From positions 41,856-105,855 of the forward strand of contig JAKLFY010000013.1 in assembly GCA_022710935.1 (NCBI GenBank): DNA of 64,000 nucleotides, given 5' to 3'. The stretch is from Verrucomicrobiota bacterium. GTDB lineage: Bacteria > Verrucomicrobiota > Verrucomicrobiia > Limisphaerales > J093. Below the pieces are notes generated by a model, which was given only the letters and a program-made list of their open reading frames with translations, did no database searches and was not told where the DNA came from. Position numbers and translations under genes: made by a program. Below, piece after piece: positions 50,726 through 58,857 of this stretch; the first letter of the stretch is position 1; the number at the start of each line of letters is the position of its first letter.

Positions 50726-51775
50726 CAATCCCAATTCGGGCTTGAACCCGGGCTGCTCGGCCGTCTCTGTTGGCTGGATGAGCCAGTTCTGGGCGCCGGC
50801 GGCCTGACGGGCGGCGCTCATGGCGGCTTGGTATCCAGGCTTGTTGGATCGGGCGATCCAGAGCCGGTTCGTGGCGAATGTGAGCATCGGCAAGTCTCCG
50901 GGACTGTCGCCCGCGGCGAGGAAGGGAGGCTGTCCGATCGCATCCCATAGAGCCGCGACCTTGCCCGAATAGACCGGCGCGGGAAACTGAATCTGGTCCG
51001 AAAGGCGGAACCGGGCGAGCGTTCGCATGTTCATGTCCGCGTAGGCGGGATCGGTTCGGACCAGGACAGGATCTTTGTGGAACCGTTCTTGCCGGTCCAG
51101 GAGCAGAGTCGAGACACCGATCACGTGATCGGGGCGGATGGGCATGCGCGCGCCACGGGAGCGCAGCAGGGGATTGAGTGCTTCGACGACCATCCAGCGG
51201 ACGCTCCAGACATTGCTTGCCGAGACGATCCAGACGTCGAACCCGCTTTCGAGCAACACGGCGAGGAGGTCGACCATCTCCGGGTAGAAGAAGGGGACCG
51301 GATAGCCGGTCCGCCCGGGAGCAGTCGCGATGAAGGTGTTGCGTCCGGGGCGGGAGAGCCTCCAGACCTCTCGGGTGGCGCGCGCCACGTCCTGGACGCT
51401 CAATCCCTGCATCACCGTCGCGGCCCACACGTAACCGTTGGCCAGCGGAGTCGGATCGAGACCCCCGTGGGCGGTCGGATCGAGAAACGCCTCGTAGTAG
51501 TCCGTCAGATCGGCGCCGGAGCGGGGCGAGATCCGCTGGCCGCCGCTGGATCGGAACTCGGGAGCGATGTGGGGGGCGAGATGTTCGGCTCGAATCAGCC
51601 CGTCGCGCGCGAGCAGAGCCAAAGTCGCCTCGCCGATATCGCCGCAGACCAGGGTATTGTCGAAGTCGAACGCGGCCGACCGATGGCGGCCTGGGCCGGT
51701 CCGGATCAACCTTTCGAGTCGCCGGCGGGTGGCGGGTTGCCAACCGCGGGGTTCGAGGCGGAGGGCGTCGTTCAT
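50720..51775 (-). CDS. HAD-superfamily phosphatase
   Basis: A 351-residue HAD hydrolase related to phosphoserine phosphatases: motif I DFDNT at residues 37-41, motif II VSASN (Ser), and motif IV AAGDSPGDLPML. The long insert between motif I and II matches membrane-free SerB-like enzymes with a cap domain. AAAGGAG ribosome binding site precedes the ATG at 51775. The upstream MFS gene stops 1 bp before this start, so transport and dephosphorylation of an organophosphate are probably linked. The stop codon is formed by a repeat element. Confidence 0.8.
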   Translation of the reverse strand: MNDALRLEPRGWQPATRRRLERLIRTGPGRHRSAAFDFDNTLVCGDIGEATLALLARDGLIRAEHLAPHIAPEFRSSGGQRISPRSGADLTDYYEAFLDPTAHGGLDPTPLANGYVWAATVMQGLSVQDVARATREVWRLSRPGRNTFIATAPGRTGYPVPFFYPEMVDLLAVLLESGFDVWIVSASNVWSVRWMVVEALNPLLRSRGARMPIRPDHVIGVSTLLLDRQERFHKDPVLVRTDPAYADMNMRTLARFRLSDQIQFPAPVYSGKVAALWDAIGQPPFLAAGDSPGDLPMLTFATNRLWIARSNKPGYQAAMSAARQAAGAQNWLIQPTETAEQPGFKPELGLV

Positions 51776-51776
51776 T

Positions 51777-53084
51777 TCACTTGGCTCCTTTCGGACGCGC
51801 ATTCCAGATGGCGATCATGAGGAGCGCGGAGACGACGGCGAGGCCGGCGATGAAGTAGAAGACCAGCGCCCAGTCGCCGTGCGCGCGATCCTTGAGCCAG
51901 CCGATGCCGGCTCCGGAGAAGATGGCGCCGGTGGCACCCAGGCACATGGTGAGGCCGGTCGCGATGGACGCGGCCTTCGGATGGCTGACGTCGACGGTGG
52001 CGGCGCCGCTCATGAGCATATCGGGACCGTAGATGAAGAAACCGGCCAAGCCCATTGCGACGGTGGCCCAGACCCATTGTCCCTGGGGGATCCAGGCGAA
52101 GCCGACGCAGACGGCGGCCAGGGCGACGAGCATGATGGCGCAGACCGGCGCGCGGCGTTTGCCGAAGAGGGTGTCCGAGGCCCAGCCGGCGGCGATGGCG
52201 CCCAAGGATCCGATCAGAGGGATGGCGACGGCGGTGAGGGCGCTGCCCTTGATGCCGCGCCCCTGAAAGTCGGCCATGTACTGCACGCTCCAGTTCATGA
52301 AGGTGTAGCGGACCGAGTTCATGCAGAAGAAGCCGACAGCCAGCACCCAGAGAACACGGTTCGACAAGGTGAGGGCCAGAATCTGGCGTGTGGACAGGGC
52401 GGCGGCAGGCGCTGCGGCGGACGCGGGCTTCGAAGCGTCCACCGGGGTTTCGTGGCCGACGTCGTCCCGGACCGGCGGGAAGCCGGCGTCTTCGGGCGCG
52501 TTGCGAAGGAAGGCGAAGAAGACGGCGGCCATGGGGAGGAGGATGAGGCTGGGGACCCAGAAGGCGGCGCGCCAGCCGACGGTGTCGCAGAGCATGCCCG
52601 CGAGCAACCAGGAGACGACATTGCCGACCTGGTAGCAGGTTGAGATGAGGCCGATGACGGTGCCGCGGCGTTGGGATGTGTTCCAATTGGCGATCGTCTG
52701 CACCAGGAGCGACCAGCCGGCGGACTGGGCGTATCCGTTGACGCCCCAGAGGGCGAGCATGACGGGGAAGGAGGATGTCCGCGAGAAGAGGAGGTTGGTG
52801 ACGGACGCCACCAGGAGGGCCATGGTCATCAGGTGACGGGCGCCGTAGCGTTGGCCGAGCGTGCCATTGACGAGTTGGCCGGCTGCGTAACAGGCGGCGT
52901 AGACGGAAGGGATGGTGCCGATCTGGGCCGCGGTCCAGTCGGTGAACTCCTTCAACATCATTGGCTGGGCGACGGCGAAATTGACGCGGCACAGGTAATA
53001 GGACGCGTAGGCGCCCCAGAGCAGCCAGAAGATGCGGAGCTGCCAGGCCCGGAGGTTTGCGGCGGGAGAAAGGGTGGGCGGCAT
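51777..53084 (-). CDS. Organophosphate:phosphate antiporter-like MFS transporter (GlpT/UhpT type)
   Basis: A 435-residue MFS protein with 12 helices. SYYLCRVNFAVAQPMMLKEF and GVNGYAQSAGWSLLVQTIANW resemble the GlpT/UhpT/PgtP organophosphate:phosphate antiporter family. The second half repeats NSVRYTFMNWSVQYM. Substrate could be glycerol-3-phosphate or a hexose phosphate. ATG 53084 is preferred over the TTG at 53111. A sigma-70-type promoter lies at 53129-53157, back-to-back with the promoter of the 22-residue peptide gene. Confidence 0.85.
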   Translation of the reverse strand: MPPTLSPAANLRAWQLRIFWLLWGAYASYYLCRVNFAVAQPMMLKEFTDWTAAQIGTIPSVYAACYAAGQLVNGTLGQRYGARHLMTMALLVASVTNLLFSRTSSFPVMLALWGVNGYAQSAGWSLLVQTIANWNTSQRRGTVIGLISTCYQVGNVVSWLLAGMLCDTVGWRAAFWVPSLILLPMAAVFFAFLRNAPEDAGFPPVRDDVGHETPVDASKPASAAAPAAALSTRQILALTLSNRVLWVLAVGFFCMNSVRYTFMNWSVQYMADFQGRGIKGSALTAVAIPLIGSLGAIAAGWASDTLFGKRRAPVCAIMLVALAAVCVGFAWIPQGQWVWATVAMGLAGFFIYGPDMLMSGAATVDVSHPKAASIATGLTMCLGATGAIFSGAGIGWLKDRAHGDWALVFYFIAGLAVVSALLMIAIWNARPKGAK

Positions 53085-53128
53085 AGGGCGTGAGATCGAG
53101 TGCGCGCTCAAAACATGTTAGCCCACCC

Positions 53129-53157
53129 GTTATGACCGTTTCCGCGGCGCGCGTCAA
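53129..53157 (-). promoter_or_regulatory. Putative promoter of the MFS-HAD operon
   Basis: On the minus strand TTGACG (53157-53152), 17-bp spacer, CATAAC (53134-53129). Confidence 0.45.
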
Positions 53158-53160
53158 ATC

Positions 53161-53191
53161 GAGTTGGGTTGCGAGTTGGGTTGCGGGTTGC
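53161..53191 (+). repeat. 12-bp tandem repeat in a divergent promoter region
   Basis: GAGTTGGGTTGC twice (53161-53184), then a partial third copy GGGTTGC. Lies between the two divergent promoters, so a regulator could bind here. Confidence 0.65.
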
Positions 53192-53211
53192 ACGTTAATT
53201 GAAATCCGTTG

Positions 53212-53240
53212 TTGAAATGTCAAACGAGTCTCTTCATACT
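53212..53240 (+). promoter_or_regulatory. Putative promoter of the histone-like peptide gene
   Basis: TTGAAA (53212-53217), 17-bp spacer, CATACT (53235-53240). Predicted leader of about 90 nt. Confidence 0.45.
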
Positions 53241-53336
53241 CCGCCCGAGCAGCCGAACGGTGACGAAGCGCATATGATCATTTCTCGCGCCCCGATGGTG
53301 GTTCAACCCTCAACCTGGGAGAGGAGGTGAGACGAC

Positions 53337-53405
53337 GTGGCCGCAGCCAAGAAACCTGCCAAGAAAACAGCCAAGAAGCCAGCCAAGAAGGCTAAGAAGA
53401 GGTAA
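53337..53405 (+). CDS. 22-residue Lys/Ala/Pro-rich histone H1-like peptide
   Basis: GTG 53337 opens a 22-codon frame ending TAA at 53403-53405. The product has ten lysines, one arginine, seven alanines and two prolines arranged as repeated AKKPAKK units, the pattern of histone H1 tails and of Hc1-like or HU-tail proteins. Evidence that it is real: a near-perfect GAGGAGGTGA ribosome-binding site ends six bases before GTG, a promoter-like pair lies upstream, and a 15-bp-stem terminator starts 17 bp after the stop. A free tail this small, without a folded domain, would bind DNA or RNA non-specifically, or act as an antimicrobial-like cationic peptide. A possible 11-codon open frame (53295-53330) ends inside the ribosome-binding site and might couple translation. 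Confidence 0.7.
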   Translation: MAAAKKPAKKTAKKPAKKAKKR

Positions 53406-53421
53406 CCTCATCCACGTTGGT

Positions 53422-53492
53422 CCAACTCCAGGCCGCCCGAGTGCGGTCCCGATCAAGTGACCGCCGCGGCTTGGAGTTGGCCTTCTTTTTTT
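53422..53492 (+). terminator. Strong intrinsic terminator after the peptide gene
   Basis: 15-bp stem with one G-T wobble (53422-53436 with 53466-53480), 29-nt loop, then CCTTCTTTTTTT. It ends exactly where the ATG of the next gene begins. Confidence 0.85.
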
Positions 53493-54218
53493 ATGGCGAC
53501 TCTGGTCTTCGATATCGAGACAGCGGCTTGTCCGCGCGAGGAGTTTGACGATGCGCAATGGGAGTTCCTGCACCGCGATGCGGAGCGCCTCACCGATCCC
53601 GCCGCACGCGAGGCGCGTCGCGCCGAAATCGAGCACCAATTCAGTCTGTGGCCTCTCACGGCGCGGGTGGTCTGCATCGCCATGCTCAACGCCGACACCG
53701 CGCGCGGCCAGGTCCTGTTCACGGCGACCGATTACGACCCGGGCGAAGGCGAGGGAGGCACCGAGCCGGTGGAGTTTGTCGCCTGCATTGACGAGTCCGA
53801 GACGCTGACTGCCTTCTGGGATGTGGCCAGGCATTACGATCAGATCGTGACATTCAACGGGCGCGGCTTTGACGTCCCGTTTCTCTACCTGCGCTCGGCG
53901 CTGTTGAATGTGCCGATCACCCGCAAGGAATGGCTGGGATACCGATTCACCACCGAACCGCACTGCGACCTGGCCGAGCAGCTCACCTTTTACGGGGTGA
54001 GCGGACGCGACGGGGCGGCGCGCCGATTCAACCTCGATTTCTACTGCAAGGCGTTCGGAATCGGTTCGCCGAAGAGCCACGGCGTCACCGGGATGGATGT
54101 GGGACGCCTCATGGCGGAGGGACGCCACCGCGAGATCGCCGAGTACTGCCTGCGCGACGTCCAGGCCACCGTCCATCTCTACAAGATCTGGCGCCAACGC
54201 CTGGCGGGGATCAAGTGA
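53493..54218 (+). CDS. PolB-type 3'-5' exonuclease domain protein
   Basis: A 241-residue RNase H-fold exonuclease: Exo I LVFDIETA (Asp, Glu), Exo II IVTFNGRGFDVPFL (Asp), and Exo III AEYCLRDVQATVHLYKIW (Asp). This is the stand-alone family of predicted 3'-5' exonucleases related to the PolB proofreading domain, thought to act on single-stranded DNA in repair. ATG 53493 lies directly after the terminator T-run and has no ribosome-binding site, so it may need read-through, a hidden promoter, or the GTG at 53457 inside the hairpin, which is in frame. Confidence 0.8.
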   Translation: MATLVFDIETAACPREEFDDAQWEFLHRDAERLTDPAAREARRAEIEHQFSLWPLTARVVCIAMLNADTARGQVLFTATDYDPGEGEGGTEPVEFVACIDESETLTAFWDVARHYDQIVTFNGRGFDVPFLYLRSALLNVPITRKEWLGYRFTTEPHCDLAEQLTFYGVSGRDGAARRFNLDFYCKAFGIGSPKSHGVTGMDVGRLMAEGRHREIAEYCLRDVQATVHLYKIWRQRLAGIK

Positions 54219-54279
54219 CCGCGCCGGGCGGCCACGGTCAGACGTTGACAACCGGGCGCCCGCTCGTCTCCTCGACGCC

Positions 54280-57200
54280 ATGATTCGGCCGGTCCTGCTG
54301 TGCATCGCGATCGAGGCGCTCGCGCAAGCCAGTCTTGAGGCCGCTGACACGCACGCAACGGGGTCCGGCGACATCGCGGTCCGTAGCGTGGAGGTCCGTC
54401 CCGAGCCAGGCAAGAGCCCCGGCTTCAGCCTCACCGATTCGCGCCGCACGGGCGTGACTTTCACGAACCTTCTCGAAGGAGACGCCTATCTGACGAACGC
54501 CGTCGCCCACAACGGGGCGGGTGTGGCCATTGGCGATGTGGATGGCGACGGGTGGGTGGATTTTTACTTCTGCGCGTTGCAGGGGCCGAACCGGCTCTAC
54601 CGCAACCTGGGCAACTGGCGGTTCCGGGAAGCGGATCCCGGCGATGCGGCGTGCCCGGACCAGGACTCGACCGGCGCGGCATTTGCCGATGTGGACGGCG
54701 ACGGCAGTCTGGATCTGCTGGTCAATTCGATCGGCGCAGGGACGCGTCTCTTTCTTAATGACGGCAAGGGGCGGCTGACGGAGCGTCTCGATTCGGGTCT
54801 CTCGCGCACTGCGTCGGCCACGTCGCTGGCCTTGGCGGACATCGACGGGGACGGGGATCTGGACTTGTACTGCACGCACTATATCGACGTGATGCACCTG
54901 GCCGATGCGACAACCCGGTTCTCGCTGGCCAGGCGGGGAGGCCAATGGGTGGTGACGAAAGTCAACGATCAGCCGACGACGCTGCCGTATTGGAAAGACC
55001 GGTTCCAGGCGTTGCCTGACGGGAGCGTGCGCGAGCTGCCGGAGTATCACGGGCTTTACCGGAACGACGGGCAGGGCCGGTTCGTGTCGATTCTATTCGA
55101 TCCGGGCGTGTTTCTGGACGAAGGAGGCAAGCCCATCCCGCCCACGCGCGACTGGGGGCTTTCGGTCATGTTCCGGGATCTCAATCAGGACGGCGCGCCC
55201 GATTTCTACGTGTGCAACGACAACGCCTCACCGGACCGCGTGTGGATGAACACGGGCCGGGGAACCTTCCGCGCGCTGCCCCGCGTGCAATTCCGCCACA
55301 CCAGCCGGTCCTCGATGGGGCTGGACTTCGCGGATGTGAACCGCGACGGGTGGGACGACATCTTCGTGCTGGACATGCTGGCCCGGGACCATGCGAAGCG
55401 GATGACGCAGTTGTCGCGGGACCGCCCGAAGCCGCACGAAATCGAGCAGAGCGAGGAGCAGCCGCGTTTCAACCGGAACATGCTCTTCCTCGGTCGCGCG
55501 GACGGGTCCTACGGCGAGATCGCCCTGATGGCCGGAGTGGCGACGACCGGCTGGTCCTGGTGTCCCATGTTCGTCGACGTGGATCTGGACGGCTGCGAAG
55601 ACCTGCTCGTCACGACCGGGTTCGGGATGGACGTGATGGACCAGGACAGCCATGACCAGATGGTGCAGGGCATGCGCCGGATGACGTTCGAGCAGCGGAA
55701 GCGGGCCCGCCGGCTGCACCCTGCATGGCCCACGCGCTCCCTCGCTTTCCGCAATCGCGGCGATGGGACCTTCGATCTGTCCAGCGCGTGGGGATTCGAC
55801 CGCGAGGGCATCTCGAACGGAGCCGCACTGGGCGATCTCGATAATGACGGCGACCTGGACGTGGTGGTGAACAACCTGAACGCGGTGGCGAGCTTGTACC
55901 GGAACAACGCGTCCGAAGGGCGGATTGCGGTGCGTTTAAAGGGAGAACCGCCCAATACCCAGGGGATCGGAGCCCGCATTCGGCTGATCGGCCCCTCGCT
56001 GACGCAATCCCAGGAGATGATTTGCGGCGGACGCTACATGTCGGGCGATCAGGCGATGCGCGTGTTTGCGGCCGCGCCGGATCCCGTGGAATCGCTCCGG
56101 CTCGAAGTGCAGTGGCGCGACGGGTCGCGGAGCGTTGTCAGCAATGTCGTCGCCAATCGCGTCTACGAGATCCATGAGCCGCCAAACGGCGCCCCGACAC
56201 GACCTGCCGCCCCGGCGTCCGAAGATCCTCTCTTCGCCGATGTGAGCGGGATGCTCAACCACGCCCACGTCGAGGCGCCGTTTGACGACTGGGCCCAACA
56301 GCCTTTGCTCCCTCGACGCCTGAGCCGGTTGGGGCCGGGCGTGAGCTGGTATGACGTCAATGGCGACGGGTGGGAGGATCTGCTGGTGTCTTCGGACCGC
56401 GGGAGCCGGCTGGCGGTTCTTGTCAACGAGGAGGGGCGCGGCTTTCGCAAGCTCGAGACAACCGCGGAAGCTCCGGCGAATCAAGGGGCTCTGGTCGGCT
56501 GGCCCGACGGCGTCGGCAACCGCCATGTGCTCGTGGCCGCATCGCACGACGAAGCCGCGGCTTCGCCGCGGAGCGCCATCTTCGACTCGATGGTTGCGAA
56601 CCTGGGCGCTGTTCAGTCATGGCCGTCGGTCAATGCCAGCCTCGGACCGATGACCACAGCCGACATCGACGGAGACGGCGATCTGGACCTGTTTGTGGGC
56701 GGTCGGTTTGAGCCGGGGCGCTATCCCGAGCCGGTCTCGTCGGCGCTGTGGGTGAACGACGGCGGCACACTCGAGTCTGGCGGGGCGCTCAACCACCCAT
56801 TCGAGCGGATCGGTCTCGTGAGCGGCGCCGCGTTTGCGGACCTGGATGGAGACGGCGACAGCGACCTGGCGCTTGCTCTCGAATGGGGCCCCATTCGGGT
56901 CTTCCGGAATGAGGGCGGACGTTTTGTCGACGCGACGGAGTTGTGGGGGCTTGCCGGGATGACGGGCTGGTGGACGAGTGTGGCGGCGGGGGATTTTGAC
57001 GGCGACGGCAGACTCGATCTGGCGTGCGGCAACTGGGGGCGCAACACAATCTACGAGCTGCATCAGCCCACGACGTTCCAGGTTCTCTGGGGCGATTGGA
57101 ACGAAGACGGTCTCATCGAGCTGGTCGAGGCGTGGCGGAGCGGGGACAGGTGGCTGCCGGTGCGCGACCGCGCGTGGCTGGCGCGGGGTTTGCCGGACCT

Positions 57201-57942
57201 GGTCCACCGTTTCCCGACGCATCAAGCCTTTGCCGAAGCGACAATCGAGGACATCCTCCCTCCGGGCGCGGAGAAGCCGCGCCGTTTCGAGGCGGCGCAT
57301 CTGGCGTCGACTGTCTTTCTGAATCGCGGCGCTCGCTTCGAACCGGTCGCCCTCCCCCTCGAAGCCCAGGCGGCGCCTGTCTTTGCCGTCAACGTGGGCG
57401 ACTTCGACGGCGATGGCTTCGAGGATCTGTTCCTGGGCCAAAACTTCTTCGGCTCGGGTTCCGATCTGACCCGCGACGACGGCGGCCGTGGATTGTGGGT
57501 GCGAGGGACTGGGCAGGGGCGCTTCGAGGCGGTCGACGGCTCGCTGAGCGGCATCAGGATTCTGGGCGAACAGAGAGGCGCAGCGGTGTGCGATTTCAAC
57601 CGGGACGCGCGTGCCGATCTGGCCGTGGCACAGAACAACGGCGCCGTTTGCCTGCTGGAGAATCGGCGCGGACGGCCCGGATTGCGCGTCTCGCTGCGCG
57701 GGCCGCCCGGGAATCCGGACGGCGTGGGCGCGCGGCTGCGTGTCATCTACGCCGGCGATCGGACGGGGCCTTGCCGCATCATCCAGGCGGGATCAGGCTA
57801 CTGGTCGCAGGACGCCTCGACGCAGGTGCTGGGTCTGCGGGAGCGGCCGGCGGGCCTCTGGATTCGCTGGGCTGGCGGCAAGGAACAGACCGTCTCGTTG
57901 AAGCCTTCGGACCGGCACGTACGAGTCGATTTTGAACCATGA
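54280..57942 (+). CDS. Giant secreted CRTAC1/FG-GAP repeat protein with two ASPIC/UnbV domains
   Basis: A 1220-residue exported protein. Repeated FG-GAP units contain the calcium-binding DxDGDG signature (IGDVDGDGWVDFYF, FADVDGDGSLDLLV, LADIDGDGDLDLYC, LRDLNQDGAPDFYV and others), forming two seven-bladed-type propellers. An ASPIC/UnbV domain sits near 545-640 (GIGARIRLIG, QEMICGGRYMSGD) and another at the end (GVGARLRVIY, QDASTQVLGL). The signal peptide is short (IRPVLLCIAIEALAQASLEA). Function is unknown, probably surface adhesion or complex formation. The next gene starts in its stop (ATGA). Start ATG 54280 is the first that gives a signal peptide. Confidence 0.8.
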   Translation: MIRPVLLCIAIEALAQASLEAADTHATGSGDIAVRSVEVRPEPGKSPGFSLTDSRRTGVTFTNLLEGDAYLTNAVAHNGAGVAIGDVDGDGWVDFYFCALQGPNRLYRNLGNWRFREADPGDAACPDQDSTGAAFADVDGDGSLDLLVNSIGAGTRLFLNDGKGRLTERLDSGLSRTASATSLALADIDGDGDLDLYCTHYIDVMHLADATTRFSLARRGGQWVVTKVNDQPTTLPYWKDRFQALPDGSVRELPEYHGLYRNDGQGRFVSILFDPGVFLDEGGKPIPPTRDWGLSVMFRDLNQDGAPDFYVCNDNASPDRVWMNTGRGTFRALPRVQFRHTSRSSMGLDFADVNRDGWDDIFVLDMLARDHAKRMTQLSRDRPKPHEIEQSEEQPRFNRNMLFLGRADGSYGEIALMAGVATTGWSWCPMFVDVDLDGCEDLLVTTGFGMDVMDQDSHDQMVQGMRRMTFEQRKRARRLHPAWPTRSLAFRNRGDGTFDLSSAWGFDREGISNGAALGDLDNDGDLDVVVNNLNAVASLYRNNASEGRIAVRLKGEPPNTQGIGARIRLIGPSLTQSQEMICGGRYMSGDQAMRVFAAAPDPVESLRLEVQWRDGSRSVVSNVVANRVYEIHEPPNGAPTRPAAPASEDPLFADVSGMLNHAHVEAPFDDWAQQPLLPRRLSRLGPGVSWYDVNGDGWEDLLVSSDRGSRLAVLVNEEGRGFRKLETTAEAPANQGALVGWPDGVGNRHVLVAASHDEAAASPRSAIFDSMVANLGAVQSWPSVNASLGPMTTADIDGDGDLDLFVGGRFEPGRYPEPVSSALWVNDGGTLESGGALNHPFERIGLVSGAAFADLDGDGDSDLALALEWGPIRVFRNEGGRFVDATELWGLAGMTGWWTSVAAGDFDGDGRLDLACGNWGRNTIYELHQPTTFQVLWGDWNEDGLIELVEAWRSGDRWLPVRDRAWLARGLPDLVHRFPTHQAFAEATIEDILPPGAEKPRRFEAAHLASTVFLNRGARFEPVALPLEAQAAPVFAVNVGDFDGDGFEDLFLGQNFFGSGSDLTRDDGGRGLWVRGTGQGRFEAVDGSLSGIRILGEQRGAAVCDFNRDARADLAVAQNNGAVCLLENRRGRPGLRVSLRGPPGNPDGVGARLRVIYAGDRTGPCRIIQAGSGYWSQDASTQVLGLRERPAGLWIRWAGGKEQTVSLKPSDRHVRVDFEP

Positions 57943-58772
57943 AAACGCATTCACCTCGCTTCTGGGCGGCAGCCGCAGGCTCGTTTGCGCTGGCCGCGGT
58001 CTGGTTGAGCTCGACCGGCTGCGAGAAGCCCGGCGTGACCTCGAGCGGTTTGGCCAACGACACACCGGCGCAATCATCGACCGCCGGGTTGGTTCCGCTG
58101 ACCAACATGGTGCCGATCAAGGCCGGCTCGTTTGTCCGAATCCGGCAACCGGTCACCATCACGCGGGATTACTGGCTCGGGAGGCACGAGGTGACCCAGG
58201 CCGAGTACTCCGCCCTGATGGGCGGCAATCCGAGCCATTTCCAGGGCGACTCGAATTGTCCGGTCGAGAAACTGAACTGGTTCGAGGCGGAGGCGTATTG
58301 CGCGGCGCTGAGCGAACGGGAGCGGCAGGCGGGTCGGCTGCCGGCGGGCTATGTGTATCGCCTTCCATCCGAGGCGGAGTGGGAATATGCGTGCCGGGCG
58401 GGCAGCACGAACCTGTTCAGTTTCGGGGACAACGACCAGGCTGCGGACGCCCACGCGTGGACTCTCGAGAACAGCGAATCGAGGAGCCACCCGGTCGGGC
58501 TCAAACAGGCTAATGCATGGGGACTGCATGACATGCACGGCAATGTTTGGGAATGGTGTCTTGACTGGTTCGCGCCGTACCCGGAGACGCCGGCAACCGA
58601 TCCGGTGGGGCCGGCGAGCAGCAAGTTCAAGGTGTTCCGGGGCGGGGGGTGGAACCAGGAGATTCAATACGCCCGCTCAGCCAATCGCTTTATGATGTCG
58701 CCCTCGAACGGCATTCACTTCGTCGGGTTCCGTGTCGCCCTCGGCCCGCCCGTGGCGAGGTCGGACCGTTAG
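57939..58772 (+). CDS. Formylglycine-generating-enzyme-like lipoprotein (SUMF1 domain)
   Basis: A 277-residue lipoprotein (lipobox LSSTGC, Cys28) with an FGE-sulfatase domain: YWLGRHEVTQAEYSALMGGNPSHF, LPSEAEWEYACRAGS, WGLHDMHGNVWEWC, and FRGGGWNQEIQYARSANRF. The two cysteines of true FGE active sites were not both found, so it may be a binding or iron-type variant rather than a sulfatase activator. It is coupled to the CRTAC1 gene by a 4-bp overlap, suggesting the two form one exported complex. The stop TAG is the first part of a dispersed repeat (TAGCCCGCAT). Confidence 0.8.
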   Translation: MKTHSPRFWAAAAGSFALAAVWLSSTGCEKPGVTSSGLANDTPAQSSTAGLVPLTNMVPIKAGSFVRIRQPVTITRDYWLGRHEVTQAEYSALMGGNPSHFQGDSNCPVEKLNWFEAEAYCAALSERERQAGRLPAGYVYRLPSEAEWEYACRAGSTNLFSFGDNDQAADAHAWTLENSESRSHPVGLKQANAWGLHDMHGNVWEWCLDWFAPYPETPATDPVGPASSKFKVFRGGGWNQEIQYARSANRFMMSPSNGIHFVGFRVALGPPVARSDR

Positions 58773-58854
58773 CCCGCATTTCTCACCAGCTTTTGATGTC
58801 ATCTGACCGGTCACCGTCACATTTCAAGGCTGCGCGTGATCCCATGTCCGGGCT
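58770..58854 (+). repeat. TAGCCCGCAT-ended repeat starting at the FGE stop codon
   Basis: Begins with TAGCCCGCATTTCTCACC, whose first three bases are the FGE stop. Then the 29-bp block 58798-58826 shared with 33943-33971 (one difference) and a further block 58826-58854 related to 33761-33789 (24 of 29). Confidence 0.6.
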
Positions 58855-58857
58855 GTC

